From Vreelandella aquamarina (GTDB lineage: Bacteria > Pseudomonadota > Gammaproteobacteria > Pseudomonadales > Halomonadaceae), in the NCBI RefSeq assembly GCF_020075495.1, contig NZ_JABYQT010000004.1, positions 1 to 64,000 on the forward strand: 64,000 bases of DNA, written 5' to 3'. A model generated the notes under the pieces. It saw only the letters and a list, made by a program, of their open reading frames with translations. It was not told the origin of the DNA and made no database searches. Positions 9,055 to 19,002 of the stretch are shown in pieces. How positions within the stretch are numbered: position 1 is the stretch's first letter; every line of letters starts with the position of its first letter. The position numbers and the translations under genes are program-made.

Positions 9055-10620
9055 ATGGCTACTTCTACCCCGCGCCCCGTTGCGCTGATCATCCTTGACG
9101 GTTACGGCCACAACCCCGACAACGCACACAACGCGGTGGCCTCTGCCCGCACCCCGGTCATGGACGATCTATGGGCCCACCGCCCCCACGCCTTCGTGCA
9201 CACCGATGGCGGCCACGTGGGCCTTCCCGATGGCCAGATGGGCAACTCGGAAGTCGGCCACATGAACCTCGGCGCCGGGCGTATCGTCTATCAGGATTTC
9301 ACGCGCATCACCAAGGCAATCGAAGAAGGCGACCTGGACGCGAACGACAACCTGACCGGGCCGATGGATGAAGCCGTCGCCAACGGACGTGCCGTTCATC
9401 TACTGGGCCTGCTTTCTCCCGGAGGCGTGCACAGCCACGAAGACCACTTCATCGCCATGGCGGAACTGGCGGCCCGGCGCGGCGCCCAGCGCATCTTCGT
9501 CCATGCCTTTCTGGATGGTCGTGACATGCCACCGCAAAGCGCCATGGCCTCCATCGAGCGTGCCAACGCTCGCTTGGCCGAGCTGGTAGGTGCCGACAAC
9601 GGCTTCGTCGCCTCCGTGATCGGCCGCTTCTACGCCATGGACCGTGACAACCGCTGGGAGCGTGTCGAGAAGGCCTATCGCCTGCTCACCGACGGCCACG
9701 CCGAGGTATATGCCGCCAGCGCCGAAACCGCCCTGCGCGACGCCTACGAGCGCGGCGAAACCGACGAGTTCGTCGCCCCCAGCAGCGTTGTGCATGACGG
9801 TAACCCGGTCACGTTGCAAGACGGTGACGCCGCGTTTTTCATGAACTTCCGCGCCGATCGCGCCCGTGAACTGACCCGTGCCTTCGTGGAGCCCGACTTC
9901 GCCGGCTTCTCGCGCAAGGCCTGCCCGGCGCTCGCCGGCAAGGGACTGGTGATGTTGACCCAGTACGCTGCCGACATCCCGGCACCGGCCGCCTTTCCGC
10001 CGTTCGACCTGAACGACACCCTGGGTGAAGTGGTGGCCAAGCGCGGGCTTACGCAGCTGCGCATCGCGGAAACCGAAAAGTATCCCCACGTGACCTTCTT
10101 CTTCTCCGGCGGACGCGAGGCAGAGTTCGACGGCGAAACACGCATTCTGCTGCCCTCGCCGCAGGATGTGCGCACCTACGACGAAAAGCCCGAGATGAGC
10201 GCCTACGAGATTACCGAGAAACTGGTCGAGGCCATCGACGCCGGGCAGTTTGATCTGATTGTGTGCAACTACGCCAACGGCGACATGGTCGGCCATACCG
10301 GTGATTTCGACGCGGCGGTCAAGGCGATCGAGACCGTGGATATCTGCGTGGGCCGAGTGGTGGAAGCCATCGAGCGCGCCGGTGGCGCCTGCCTGATCAC
10401 CGCCGACCATGGCAACGCCGAGCAGATGGTGCACCCCGATACTGGCGCACCGCAGACCGCTCACACCACCTTCGTGGTGCCGCTGGTCTACGTGGGCGAG
10501 CGGGACGGTACGCTTGACGAGGGCCGGCTGTGCGACCTGGCGCCGACGCTTCTTACCATGATGGACCAACCCGTTCCCGAAGCGATGACCGGGAAGCCGC
10601 TGATCCGTTTCAACGGATGA
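9055..10620 (+). CDS. gpmI: 2,3-bisphosphoglycerate-independent phosphoglycerate mutase
   Basis: A glycolytic enzyme interconverting 3- and 2-phosphoglycerate; 521 residues, alkaline-phosphatase fold with two manganese ions. The N-terminal [10 protein letters not shown] contains the first metal Asp. The phospho-acceptor Ser lies in [17 protein letters not shown]. Later metal ligands are in the [16 protein letters not shown] and [12 protein letters not shown] segments. ATG 9055 follows a GAGG site; the open frame back to 8743 does not resemble the family. Its stop overlaps the envC start (ATGA). Confidence 0.97.
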   Translation: MATSTPRPVALIILDGYGHNPDNAHNAVASARTPVMDDLWAHRPHAFVHTDGGHVGLPDGQMGNSEVGHMNLGAGRIVYQDFTRITKAIEEGDLDANDNLTGPMDEAVANGRAVHLLGLLSPGGVHSHEDHFIAMAELAARRGAQRIFVHAFLDGRDMPPQSAMASIERANARLAELVGADNGFVASVIGRFYAMDRDNRWERVEKAYRLLTDGHAEVYAASAETALRDAYERGETDEFVAPSSVVHDGNPVTLQDGDAAFFMNFRADRARELTRAFVEPDFAGFSRKACPALAGKGLVMLTQYAADIPAPAAFPPFDLNDTLGEVVAKRGLTQLRIAETEKYPHVTFFFSGGREAEFDGETRILLPSPQDVRTYDEKPEMSAYEITEKLVEAIDAGQFDLIVCNYANGDMVGHTGDFDAAVKAIETVDICVGRVVEAIERAGGACLITADHGNAEQMVHPDTGAPQTAHTTFVVPLVYVGERDGTLDEGRLCDLAPTLLTMMDQPVPEAMTGKPLIRFNG

Positions 10621-11756
10621 TCAGGCTTGCCCTGGCGCTTGGCGCGCTACTGGTCTTGCTCGGCTCGACACCCGCCCTTGCCCAGCCGGATGAGGGCGCG
10701 GCCCGGGCGCAGCTGGATGCGCTGGGCCAGGAGATCGAATCGCTTTCCGGGCGCTTGAGCGCCACCGGCCAGGCCCGAGACAGCGCCGAGCGCGAGCTGC
10801 AAGGCGTGGAAACCGAGCTTGCCGAAACCCACCAGCGTCTGGATGCGCTGCAGGCCGAACGACGCCAGGTGGATGACGAGATGACCCAGCTGCGCCAGCA
10901 CCGCGACCGCCTGGAAGGCGAGCGCTCGAGCCAGTATGCCGCTCTTGGCCAGCAGCTGGCTGCACTCTACCGACTCGGGCCTACGCCCCAGCTCAAGCTG
11001 CTGCTCAACCAGGGCGACCCGGCCGAGCTTGACCGCATGCAGGCCTACCTGAACCGGTTTACCCAGGCGCGCAACCAACGCCTTGCCGATATCGCCCGCC
11101 TGGATACCGCCCTTGCCGACACCGAACAGGCGCTCGACGAGCGCCAGACACGCCTGGCAAGCCTTGCCGACGAGCTCGACACCCAGCGCGCGCGGCTGGT
11201 CGAGCGTTCTGAAGAGCGACGCCACGTGGTGGCGACGCTAGATGATCGTTACGACAGCGAAGCCGACCGCCTGGCAGACCTGAACGAAAGCCGCGAGCAG
11301 GCCGAGCGCAAGCTGCGCGACATTCAGGCCGAGCTTGCCCGCCTGGAAACGCCTACGCCCACCACCCATATCGTACGCACCCAGGGCGATCTGCCCTGGC
11401 CGGTGCAGGGAGATATCACCTCGTCGTTTAACCGTCGTGACGGGGTTCACTATAATGGTATCGTCATACAGGCCGGCGCCGGCACCCAGGTAGCCGCGGT
11501 GCATAGCGGGCGAGTGGTGTTTGCCGACTGGATGCGCGGATTTGGCAACCTGCTGATCATCGACCACGGCGATCAGATCATGACGCTCTACGCCCACCTC
11601 CAGCAGTTCAGCGTACGCCCCGGCCAGCAGGTCAACCGCGGTGATGAAATCGGCCGCGTGGGAGATAGCGGTGGACAATCCCGTGCCGCGCTCTACTTTG
11701 AAGTACGTCAGCGTGGTGAACCCATCAACCCTCAGCGTTGGATTGCGCGCCGCTGA
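10617..11756 (+). CDS. envC: Murein hydrolase activator EnvC
   Basis: A periplasmic activator of the cell-division amidases. The 379-residue product has a signal peptide (to about residue 24, ending ALAQ), a long coiled coil (residues ~30-260) and a C-terminal LytM/M23 domain. The LytM domain is catalytically degenerate: HYNGIVI replaces the HxxxD metal motif and ALYFEVR replaces the final HxH. That is as expected for EnvC, which activates rather than cleaves. The start overlaps the gpmI stop, and the gene is followed by ctpA, an order found in many proteobacteria. Confidence 0.92.
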   Translation: MIRLALALGALLVLLGSTPALAQPDEGAARAQLDALGQEIESLSGRLSATGQARDSAERELQGVETELAETHQRLDALQAERRQVDDEMTQLRQHRDRLEGERSSQYAALGQQLAALYRLGPTPQLKLLLNQGDPAELDRMQAYLNRFTQARNQRLADIARLDTALADTEQALDERQTRLASLADELDTQRARLVERSEERRHVVATLDDRYDSEADRLADLNESREQAERKLRDIQAELARLETPTPTTHIVRTQGDLPWPVQGDITSSFNRRDGVHYNGIVIQAGAGTQVAAVHSGRVVFADWMRGFGNLLIIDHGDQIMTLYAHLQQFSVRPGQQVNRGDEIGRVGDSGGQSRAALYFEVRQRGEPINPQRWIARR

Positions 11757-11831
11757 CGGGATAAGCTGAAGCGTATCAACAGTCAACTCAGGGTAGCGCC
11801 TTATGCCTGCCTATCGCCTTGCGGAGTCTGC

Positions 11832-13133
11832 ATGACGCCATCTGTTACTAACCTATCGGCCCCTGCCAAGCGCCTCTTGGCTGCCCTGCTGCCGCTTGCG
11901 CTGCTGTCGGCTCCGCTGCCGCTGCTGGCCCAGCCCGCAAGCCAGGTACCCGCCGACGACCTGCCGCTTGAAGAGATCCAGACCTTTGCCGAGGTGTTCG
12001 AACGTATCAAGCGCGGCTATGTGGAAGAAGTGGACGACCGCACGCTGCTGCGTAACGCCATGCGCGGCATGCTCAGCGAGCTGGACCCGCACTCTGCCTA
12101 CCTCGACGAAGAGGAGTACCAGAGCCTGCGTGAATCCACGCAAGGCGAGTTTGGCGGCATCGGTATCGAAGTGGGCATGGAGAACGGACAGTTGGTGGTG
12201 GTCACCCCCATCGACGACACACCGGCCTCTCGGGCGGGTCTGCTATCGCGTGACATCATCATCGCGATCGACGGCACCCCCACCGACAGCATGTCGCTGC
12301 AGGAAGCCGTGACCATGATGCGCGGCGAGCCGGGCAGTGAACTGCGTATCTCCGTGCTGCGTTCAGGCGAAGAGACCCCGCGCACCTTCACCCTGAACCG
12401 CGAGGTGATTCGCAGTGAAAGCGTGAAGCACGAGCTTCTCGAACCCGGTTACGGCTACCTGCGCATCAGCCAGTTTCAGTCACGCACGCCAGAGCAGGCA
12501 CGCCGGGCCATTGAGCGCATGAAGCGAGATGCGCCGCTGGAAGGCTTGATCCTGGATCTGCGCAACAACCCCGGCGGTGTACTGCAGGCCGCGGCGGGCG
12601 TGGCCGACCTGTTCCTGGATAGCGGCTTGATCGTGTATACCGAAGGGCGTCTGGCCGACACCGCGATGTCGTTCTCGGCGTCAAGAGATACGCCCGCCGG
12701 CGACGTTCCTCTGGTGGTGCTGATCAACAGCGGCAGCGCCTCGGCGGCGGAAATCGTTGCCGGCGCCCTGCAGGACCAGCGGCGCGGGGTCATCATGGGC
12801 ACGGACAGTTTCGGCAAGGGCTCGGTCCAGCAGATCATGCCGCTGGGCAACGGTGAAGGACTCAAGCTCACCACGGCGCTCTACTACACGCCCAATGGCC
12901 GCTCCATCCAGGCCCAGGGTATCGAACCGGACGTGGAAGTGGTGCGTGGTCGCCTAGAGCTTGCCGAAAGCCGGCTCGAGCTTCGCGAATCCAATCTCGA
13001 TGGCCACCTGGGCGCCCAGCAGCCGGCTTCCCGGGCGCGCCAGTCGGCGTCGGAACGTCTGCGCGATGACTACCAGATGAGCGAAGCGCTCAACCTGCTC
13101 AAGGCGCTCAACGTGGTGGACCGCCGCCGTTAA
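11832..13133 (+). CDS. ctpA: Carboxyl-terminal processing protease (S41)
   Basis: A periplasmic serine protease of the C-terminal processing family, 433 residues. It has a signal peptide (to about residue 35), the FERIKRGYVEEVDDRTLLRNAMRGML segment in two parts, a PDZ domain (residues ~100-170) and a tail-specific protease domain. The Ser lies in INSGSASAAEIVAGAL (near residue 300) and the Lys in FGKGSVQ about 25 residues later, so the Ser/Lys dyad is present. A GGAG ribosome site precedes the ATG. It follows envC and its stop overlaps that of the convergent hydroxylase gene. Confidence 0.96.
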   Translation: MTPSVTNLSAPAKRLLAALLPLALLSAPLPLLAQPASQVPADDLPLEEIQTFAEVFERIKRGYVEEVDDRTLLRNAMRGMLSELDPHSAYLDEEEYQSLRESTQGEFGGIGIEVGMENGQLVVVTPIDDTPASRAGLLSRDIIIAIDGTPTDSMSLQEAVTMMRGEPGSELRISVLRSGEETPRTFTLNREVIRSESVKHELLEPGYGYLRISQFQSRTPEQARRAIERMKRDAPLEGLILDLRNNPGGVLQAAAGVADLFLDSGLIVYTEGRLADTAMSFSASRDTPAGDVPLVVLINSGSASAAEIVAGALQDQRRGVIMGTDSFGKGSVQQIMPLGNGEGLKLTTALYYTPNGRSIQAQGIEPDVEVVRGRLELAESRLELRESNLDGHLGAQQPASRARQSASERLRDDYQMSEALNLLKALNVVDRRR

Positions 13134-14383
13134 CGGCAGCTGAGCGGCAGGCGCCCGCGCTCTCCGGTGGCCTGCCGCATGACGATTCGCTTCACCGGCG
13201 CGAGCCGGTTCATGCCGCTCATGCCCAGATTACGCGCCAGGGTAAACACCGGCATGCGCGAACCGAACAGCTCTCTGAATCCCTTCATCAGTCCCAGCAT
13301 GGCGGTGTTATCCCACCGCCGTCGGCGCTCGTAGCGGTCAAGCGTACTCAGCTCGCCCCAGGGCGCCCCGCGCGACCAGGCATTGATGACCTCTTCGGCC
13401 AGCACGGCCGCATCCATCAATCCCAGGTTGACCCCCTGTCCGGCCAGCGGATGGATACTGTGTGCGGCGTCGCCCACCAGCGCCAGGTGCGGCTTGACGT
13501 ACTGGCGAGCATGGCGCTGCACCAGCGGAAACCGATAGATACCACCGCAGACGCTCACCCCCCCCAGACGGTGGCCAAACGCCTCGCCGAGTGCCTGCCC
13601 AAACGCTTCGGGCGTAAGGCCTGCAAGGGTATCGGCGTGCTCCGGCGTGGTCGACCAGACAATCGAACAGAAGCGCGCGTCGTCATTGAGCGTCAGCGGC
13701 AGAAAGGCCAGTGGTCCGCCTTCCAGGAAAGCCTGGCGGGCGGTACCGCCATGCGTCTGGGTGCACTTGACGGTGGTCACGACGGCTTCCTGCCTCATGT
13801 CATCGCTGGTCACGTCTATTTCAGCCAGGTCACGCAGCGCCGAGCGCGCGCCATCTGCCGCCACCAGCAGCGGCGCATGCAGCACCTGCCCGTCAGCCAG
13901 CGTCAACCAGCGTCCGCTCGCGGTCGTCTGCAGTGTCCTCGGCACGGCGCCAAAGAAGCACGCGACCTTGGGATGCTCGCGCACCAGATCGTTCAAGGCC
14001 GCCTGGGTCACATCGTTTTCGACGATATGGCCAAGTACTGCCACGCCCGCTTCATCCGCGGAAAAATGGATCTCGCCGCTACCTTCACCGTCCCAGACCT
14101 GCATGTAGCGATAGGGCGTTACCCGGAAGCGAGCCATGGCAGGCCAGGCGCCCAGATGCGTCAACAGCCGTTGGGAAACCGGCGTCAGAGCACTCACCCG
14201 CGCACCGGCCTGCGTATCATCGACATCATGCCAACCAAGCGGCTCGGCTCGCGCCTCCACCAGCGCCACCTGCATGCCGGCCTGGGCCAGCAAGGCAGCC
14301 AGCGCCGTTCCCACCATACCCGCGCCTACCACAATGACATCAAGGTCTTTCGCCGGGTCCGTTTTCGTTGCAAGCGTATCCAT
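13130..14383 (-). CDS. ubiI: FAD-dependent ubiquinone-biosynthesis hydroxylase, UbiI/VisC type
   Basis: A 417-residue flavoprotein monooxygenase of the UbiH/UbiF/VisC family. Diagnostic segments are the N-terminal dinucleotide fold VVGAGMVGTALAALLAQAG, the central DG motif (LVAADGARSALRD) and GDAAHSIHPLAGQGVNLGLMD, which contacts FAD. It is the last gene of a ygfB-pepP-ubiH operon, where relatives in Pseudomonas and E. coli carry ubiI (C5 hydroxylation). The ring position hydroxylated cannot be read from sequence, so the symbol rests on context. Confidence 0.82.
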   Translation of the reverse strand: MDTLATKTDPAKDLDVIVVGAGMVGTALAALLAQAGMQVALVEARAEPLGWHDVDDTQAGARVSALTPVSQRLLTHLGAWPAMARFRVTPYRYMQVWDGEGSGEIHFSADEAGVAVLGHIVENDVTQAALNDLVREHPKVACFFGAVPRTLQTTASGRWLTLADGQVLHAPLLVAADGARSALRDLAEIDVTSDDMRQEAVVTTVKCTQTHGGTARQAFLEGGPLAFLPLTLNDDARFCSIVWSTTPEHADTLAGLTPEAFGQALGEAFGHRLGGVSVCGGIYRFPLVQRHARQYVKPHLALVGDAAHSIHPLAGQGVNLGLMDAAVLAEEVINAWSRGAPWGELSTLDRYERRRRWDNTAMLGLMKGFRELFGSRMPVFTLARNLGMSGMNRLAPVKRIVMRQATGERGRLPLSCR

Positions 14384-14426
14384 AGCGTTCCTGTATGAGA
14401 TGAAGGGTTGCCATCAGGGCCTGCCG

Positions 14427-15677
14427 CTAGCGCTCGAGGCCCATGGCGCGGCGTGCCAGGCCGCGGCGTAGCGGACCGAGCAGGTTGAGGCCGATCAGTC
14501 CCGCCGCCCGGGCGTGAGACAGCAACGGCAGCGATTGGCCGAACAGGCGTACCAGACCGTCGCTGAAGAGGATCACATTGCCTCGGTCACGGGCGCGCTT
14601 GCTCTCGAAGGCCAGAAGCGTGGTCATGTCACCCAGCGGCCGGCGAGCCTGCTCACCCTGCTCGAGCGCCTCCACCAGATCCATGATGCCGCGCAGCGCC
14701 AGGTTGAACCCCTGCCCAGCCACTGGATGCAGCGCATGAGCGGCGTTGCCCAGCACGGCCAATCCCGGACGAACCGGTTCCTTGGCCGTAATCAGCGAAA
14801 GCGGGTAGCTGTAGCGCTTGCCCGCTCGGGTAAAGCGTCCCACGCGGTCCCCGAACGCGGCCTGCAGCTGGGCAAGAAACTCGCGCTCGGGCAGCGCCAT
14901 CAGCGCCTGCTCCTCGCCACTCGGATGCGTCCAGATCAGCTCCATTGCCTGACCCGGCAGCGGCAGCAGCGCCATCGGCCCCTGCTCGGTAAAACGCTCG
15001 TAGGCGACGCCTTGATGAGGCTGGCCAATACCTACATGGGCAATCAGTGCCGTCTGCTCGTAGGAGTTGTTCCGGCTGCTGATGCCCAACTGCTCCTTGA
15101 GACCCGAACGCCCACCGTCCGCCAGCACGGTCAGCGCCGCGCGCAGCTCGCTGCCATCGGAAAGACGCAGGTAGTGGGCATCCGCTTCCGGAGAGAGCTG
15201 TTCTACCGTGGCGGGGCAAAACCACTCGACGGGCAGGGCTCTCAAGTGGCGATGCAGCACCTGTCCCATCCAGGCATTGGGGATGACATGCCCCAGTGCC
15301 GCTACGCCAAGCTCCTGGGCACTGAGCCGTGTCGCCCCCAGGCGGCCACGTTCGCTGATATGGATCTGCCGGATGGGCGTGGCCTCTTCCTGCATGGCCT
15401 CCCACACGCCCAGCTGACGAAAGTGCTGAGCCGAGCCTTCGGCAATGGCGCTTGCCCGAGCGTCGAAGCTTGGCTGCCAGCGCTCTGACAACGCGGCGTC
15501 ATCCAGCGGTGCCGCTTCGATAATGGCGACTTTCCAGCCGTAGCGCTGGATAAGCGGCGCCAGCGCGCAGCCCAGGCTGGCGCCCACCAACCCGCCGCCC
15601 ACGATCACGATATCGTGGGTAATCCCTTGCGCTGGCGTCTGCTCAGGCTGCTGCATTGGCGTCTCCTGCATACTCAT
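14427..15677 (-). CDS. ubiH: 2-polyprenyl-6-methoxyphenol hydroxylase UbiH
   Basis: A 416-residue paralogue of the downstream hydroxylase, with the same FAD-binding elements: VGGGLVGASLGCALAP, LADGGRSGLKEQLGI and GNAAHALHPVAGQGFNLALRGIMD in short overlapping parts. It should hydroxylate the quinone ring precursor at the inner membrane. Position directly after pepP supports UbiH rather than UbiF. A 60-bp gap separates it from pepP and contains a 13-bp inverted repeat (15697-15709) near the start codon. Confidence 0.87.
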   Translation of the reverse strand: MSMQETPMQQPEQTPAQGITHDIVIVGGGLVGASLGCALAPLIQRYGWKVAIIEAAPLDDAALSERWQPSFDARASAIAEGSAQHFRQLGVWEAMQEEATPIRQIHISERGRLGATRLSAQELGVAALGHVIPNAWMGQVLHRHLRALPVEWFCPATVEQLSPEADAHYLRLSDGSELRAALTVLADGGRSGLKEQLGISSRNNSYEQTALIAHVGIGQPHQGVAYERFTEQGPMALLPLPGQAMELIWTHPSGEEQALMALPEREFLAQLQAAFGDRVGRFTRAGKRYSYPLSLITAKEPVRPGLAVLGNAAHALHPVAGQGFNLALRGIMDLVEALEQGEQARRPLGDMTTLLAFESKRARDRGNVILFSDGLVRLFGQSLPLLSHARAAGLIGLNLLGPLRRGLARRAMGLER

Positions 15678-15737
15678 CGCTTTTCGTAATTTCGTAATGT
15701 AAGTTACATAAACAATTTTCAGCGCTGTTCAAACTGC

Positions 15738-17078
15738 TTATTTATTGACCATCAACGCTTCGATTTCCGCCACCTGCTTGGGTACTTCAGACGTCAGATT
15801 TTCGTGTCCGTCCTGGGTAACGACCAGGTTATCCTCGATTCGAACCCCCATGCCGCGGAAGGCGGCGGGAATATCGTCTTCATCGGGAATATACAGGCCA
15901 GGTTCGATGGTCAGGACCATGCCCGGCGCGAGTGGACGGGGGGTTTGCTCATCCAGGCGGTAGGTGCCGACATCATGAACGTCCAGGCCCAGCCAGTGAG
16001 ACGTCGAGTGCAGGTAGAAACGCCGGTAGCTCTGGTCGTCGATTCGCGCCTGAACGTCGCCTTCCAGAAGGCCAAGCGTAATCAGCCCGGCCGTCAGGTC
16101 TTCGACCACCCCCTGATGAATATCTGCCAGAGTAGCACCGGGCTTGACGGCAGCAACGGCACGCTCCTGGGCATCCAGCACTACCTGGTAAAGCGCGCGC
16201 TGGGCGTCGCTGAACCGGCCACTGACGGGGAAAGTGCGCGTAATGTCGCCCGCATAAAGCTCGAATTCGGCACCGGCATCGATCAATACCAGCACGTCAT
16301 CAGCCAGCACCGAACGATTTTCAATATAGTGCAATACACAGGCGTTCGCGCCGCCGCCCACGATGGTGCTGTAAGCCGGGCCGCTGCCGCCCTGCCAGAC
16401 AAACTCGTGCTCGAGTTCGGCCTTGAGCTGGTACTCGTGAAGGCCAGGGCGCGATGCCCGCATGGCGCGCACGTGCGCTCGCGCCGAGATCAATGCGGCG
16501 TGGCGAAGCAGGGCGATTTCCGCTTCACTCTTGATCAAACGCATGGCGTGAATCAGCGCGCTGACGTCCAGCCAACCCTTGAGCGGCGGCCGGCCGCGGC
16601 GAAGCCCGGCCTTGGCGGCCGCGAAGGCCTCTTCTGCCATGCCCTGGGCCTCGCCGTCATCAAGCGGCAGATAGAGCAGTTCGCGGCCTTCGAGCAGGGC
16701 GGGCAGCTGTGCATCGCGGTCGGCATTTTCGAAGGCCTGATCGATGCCGTGCTCACGCTCGATACCGGCGGCACCCAGGCGCCGCCCGGTCCAGGCTTCC
16801 ATGGTGGGGTCACGGTCCTGGCAGAACACCACGCTTTGCCCGGCCTCGCGCCCCGGCAACAGTACCAGCAGCGCATCGGGTTCGACGATGCCGGTCAAGT
16901 AATAGAAATCGCTGTTCTGACGAAACGCGTATTCGCTGTCATGGGAGCGCGTGACAAGCGACGCGCCGGGCAGTATCACGGCGGCATCGTCAGGCAGTGT
17001 CGCCATCAACGCGTCGCGGCGCGCGCGGTACTCGTCCACCCGGATGCCGGGGGGCCTTGGCAGTGACTCAAACAACAT
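15738..17078 (-). CDS. pepP: Xaa-Pro aminopeptidase P
   Basis: An M24 metallopeptidase removing N-terminal residues that precede proline; 446 residues. The N-terminal aminopeptidase-P domain (RRDALMATLPDDAAVILPG) precedes the pita-bread catalytic domain. Two-metal ligands are visible in DAGAEFELYAGDITRTFP (two Asp), HSTSHWLGLDVHD (His), LTIEPGLYIP (Glu) and GVRIEDNLVVT (Glu). Spacing of 14 bases after ygfB and the order ygfB-pepP-ubiH-ubiI match other gammaproteobacteria. Confidence 0.96.
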   Translation of the reverse strand: MLFESLPRPPGIRVDEYRARRDALMATLPDDAAVILPGASLVTRSHDSEYAFRQNSDFYYLTGIVEPDALLVLLPGREAGQSVVFCQDRDPTMEAWTGRRLGAAGIEREHGIDQAFENADRDAQLPALLEGRELLYLPLDDGEAQGMAEEAFAAAKAGLRRGRPPLKGWLDVSALIHAMRLIKSEAEIALLRHAALISARAHVRAMRASRPGLHEYQLKAELEHEFVWQGGSGPAYSTIVGGGANACVLHYIENRSVLADDVLVLIDAGAEFELYAGDITRTFPVSGRFSDAQRALYQVVLDAQERAVAAVKPGATLADIHQGVVEDLTAGLITLGLLEGDVQARIDDQSYRRFYLHSTSHWLGLDVHDVGTYRLDEQTPRPLAPGMVLTIEPGLYIPDEDDIPAAFRGMGVRIEDNLVVTQDGHENLTSEVPKQVAEIEALMVNK

Positions 17079-17092
17079 ACAGCCTCCGATGG

Positions 17093-17671
17093 TTAGTGGA
17101 CGGGCGCGTCGGTCTGTTCGACCTGAGGCTTGCCGGGGTGCTGCTCGGTATACAGCAGCATGGCCGCCATGCGTGCATGCTCGGTCAAGGCAAACAGATC
17201 GTTTTCGTTTTCCGGGCTGTCGTCGATATCGGTTTCGATGCGGCTGAGCGCTTCCAGGTCATCGATCGACTCACGCAGCGCCTGGGACCAGCGTTCGCGC
17301 AGCTCGCTGTCGGCCACGTCGTCAACCACCTCGATAAAGCCCAGCGTCCACTCCTTGAGCCCCTGGGCCTGCTCGCCCAGCGAGAACAGCTCGTCCGGCA
17401 GCAGCGGTGCGTAGTTCAGGTCGCTGGCACTGAGGGCTTCCAGGGTCTGCTTGCGCCAGCCCAGAAGGCGTTCAGCGCTCGCTTCGTCGCGGGGCTGCTC
17501 GACGCCAAGGCTAATACAGACCTCCTCAAGCCAGGCCTGCGGGCTGACATCGCGCAGCGCCAGCAGCGCGCAGAGGCGGCCGTCCAGAAAGGCGGGTGAC
17601 TGCATGCTGCCGTGAAGCAGAAAAACATCGGCAACGTCAGAAAAGTCCTGACGTTCATCGATCAGTGACAT
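17093..17671 (-). CDS. ygfB: UPF0149 family protein (YgfB)
   Basis: A 192-residue all-helical protein of the UPF0149/YgfB family. The tail LTEHARMAAMLLYTEQHP and the preceding GLKEWTLGFIEV and AQGLKEW segments are typical. It is acidic, with no catalytic motif, and its function is not settled. It leads the pepP-ubiH-ubiI operon and is divergent from zapA, as in many relatives. Confidence 0.9.
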   Translation of the reverse strand: MSLIDERQDFSDVADVFLLHGSMQSPAFLDGRLCALLALRDVSPQAWLEEVCISLGVEQPRDEASAERLLGWRKQTLEALSASDLNYAPLLPDELFSLGEQAQGLKEWTLGFIEVVDDVADSELRERWSQALRESIDDLEALSRIETDIDDSPENENDLFALTEHARMAAMLLYTEQHPGKPQVEQTDAPVH

Positions 17672-17728
17672 AGTGATGGCTCGCTGTGTTGATGGATCAT
17701 ACGTTAATGTGCCGCGGGTACTTGCGCG

Positions 17729-17758
17729 TTGACCCCGCGCAAGCGCCTCTCTTATAGT
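17729..17758 (+). promoter_or_regulatory. Promoter of zapA
   Basis: A -35 TTGACC (17729-17734), 18-bp spacer and -10 TATAGT (17753-17758). Predicted initiation is near 17765, giving a ~67-base leader before the zapA ATG. Confidence 0.65.
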
Positions 17759-17831
17759 GAGCGACGTTAGTTTTTCCTATGCCATGATGTTAACGCATTG
17801 GGCCCCTCGCTGGCCCGCGCCGGAGCCTTTA

Positions 17832-18131
17832 ATGAGTAACGCCAAGCGGCCAACGAAAGAGATCACTCTACTCGGGCGCAGCTACATGATTGCCTGTGAC
17901 AGCGGTGAAGAAGCCAAGCTTGAGCGCGCGGCACGCTATCTGGATCGTGCCATGAACGGTATCAATGCCCAGAGCGGTACCCTGGGCAGCGAGCGTGTCA
18001 CGCTGATGGCGGCACTGAACATCACCCATGAGCTGCTGGAAGCACTCGACGAACACCGCGCCAGCGAAGCCAATCTGAACCGTCTCAACGACCGCCTCGA
18101 ACGCGCCCTGGCCAAGACGCGCAAACCGTAG
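17832..18131 (+). CDS. zapA: Cell division protein ZapA
   Basis: A 99-residue FtsZ-bundling protein that stabilises the division ring. The N-terminal globular part (EITLLGRSYMIACDSGEEAKLERAA, in part) and the C-terminal coiled coil (HELLEALDEHRASEANLNRL region) match ZapA. ATG 17832 was chosen; the frame is open upstream to 17757, but that reads through the promoter. It precedes the 6S RNA gene, a conserved arrangement. Confidence 0.93.
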   Translation: MSNAKRPTKEITLLGRSYMIACDSGEEAKLERAARYLDRAMNGINAQSGTLGSERVTLMAALNITHELLEALDEHRASEANLNRLNDRLERALAKTRKP

Positions 18132-18151
18132 CCCACCGTCTATTCAACACT

Positions 18152-18179
18152 TTGGTATAAGCCACGGGTCTGGTAGGAT
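18152..18179 (+). promoter_or_regulatory. Promoter of 6S RNA
   Basis: A -35-like TTGGTA (18152-18157), 16-bp spacer and -10 TAGGAT (18174-18179), placing initiation at about 18186, exactly where the folded 6S RNA begins. Confidence 0.6.
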
Positions 18180-18185
18180 AACGGG

Positions 18186-18367
18186 GTTCTCTGGGGTGTA
18201 CGCCAGTCGTTATAGTCCCTCGAGCCTATGCGCAGTACCCAGGGGGCCAAATGCTAGCCAGGCCCGTGTGCATGTCCGTGCGTCGGAAAGCCTGACGGTC
18301 TGGCTGCGGCCACCCACTCTGAACCAGTAGGTTCAGGGCCAGAACGACAGCGGCACTCCGGGGAACA
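18186..18367 (+). ncRNA. ssrS: 6S RNA
   Basis: About 182 bases between zapA and fau, the classic 6S locus. The ends pair: TTCTCTGGGGTGT at the 5' side with GGCACTCCGGGGAA at the 3' side. The conserved AACCAGTAGGTTCAGGG hairpin lies toward the 3' end. A large interrupted helix with a central bubble mimics an open promoter and sequesters sigma-70 RNA polymerase in stationary phase. Ends are estimated to within a few bases. Confidence 0.9.
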
Positions 18368-18375
18368 CTCATCTT

Positions 18376-19002
18376 ATGCAAAACCTGCACGATCCTGACG
18401 CCAAGCGCGCCCTGCGCCGCCAGCTTCGCCGCCAGCGTTCAGCGCTTACACAACAGCAGCAGTGCCAAGCCGCGCGCGACCTTTGCCTCAATCTCAAGCA
18501 CCTGCCCGAAATTCAACGCGCCCGGCGCATCAGCCTGTATCTGCCGGTCAATGGCGAGATCGACCCTACGCCACTCTTACCCTGGCTTCACAAACGCAAC
18601 GTGGCGGTCTACCTGCCTGTGCTACGGCCGTTAAGCGATAATTCGCTGTGGTTTGTGGCCTATCACGCGCAGACACCCATGGTAAAAAACCGTTTCGGCA
18701 TTCTCGAGCCCGATACCCGGTTTGCCGCGCAGCGCCGTAACCGCCTGCCGGCCTGGGCGCTGGATACGCTGATCGTGCCGCTGGTGGGGTTCGATGGCCA
18801 CGCCAACCGCATGGGCATGGGGGGCGGCTTTTATGATCGCAGCCTGGCTTTCATGCGCCGAGGCGGCCCGGCGCCTAACCTGATCGGCGTGGCTCACGCT
18901 TGCCAACAGGTAGAAACGCTGCCCGTGGAGCCCTGGGACGTGCCGCTCAGCGCGGTGGTAAGTGATGAGGCCGTGGTGCGAGCGGGCAAAAAAAAGAGCT
19001 GA
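18376..19002 (+). CDS. fau: 5-formyltetrahydrofolate cyclo-ligase
   Basis: A 208-residue ATP-dependent enzyme converting 5-formyl-THF to 5,10-methenyl-THF. Family motifs are the N-terminal ALRRQLRRQRSAL, the ISLYLPVNGEIDP segment and the nucleotide-binding MGMGGGFYDRSLAF. It lies directly after the 6S RNA gene and is probably co-transcribed and released by processing, as in E. coli (ygfA). Its stop codon lies within a hairpin that acts on the opposite strand. Confidence 0.94.
   Translation: MQNLHDPDAKRALRRQLRRQRSALTQQQQCQAARDLCLNLKHLPEIQRARRISLYLPVNGEIDPTPLLPWLHKRNVAVYLPVLRPLSDNSLWFVAYHAQTPMVKNRFGILEPDTRFAAQRRNRLPAWALDTLIVPLVGFDGHANRMGMGGGFYDRSLAFMRRGGPAPNLIGVAHACQQVETLPVEPWDVPLSAVVSDEAVVRAGKKKS

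Noticed and set aside
9400..10569. 389-codon minus-strand frame opposite gpmI
   Set aside because: Complement of a conserved glycolytic gene with typical shadow composition.
10617..11756. Active M23 endopeptidase instead of EnvC
   Set aside because: Both zinc-binding motifs are degenerate and a long coiled coil is present, so an amidase activator fits better.
15804..17066. 420-codon plus-strand frame opposite pepP
   Set aside because: Shadow of pepP; no motif, signal or upstream ribosome site.
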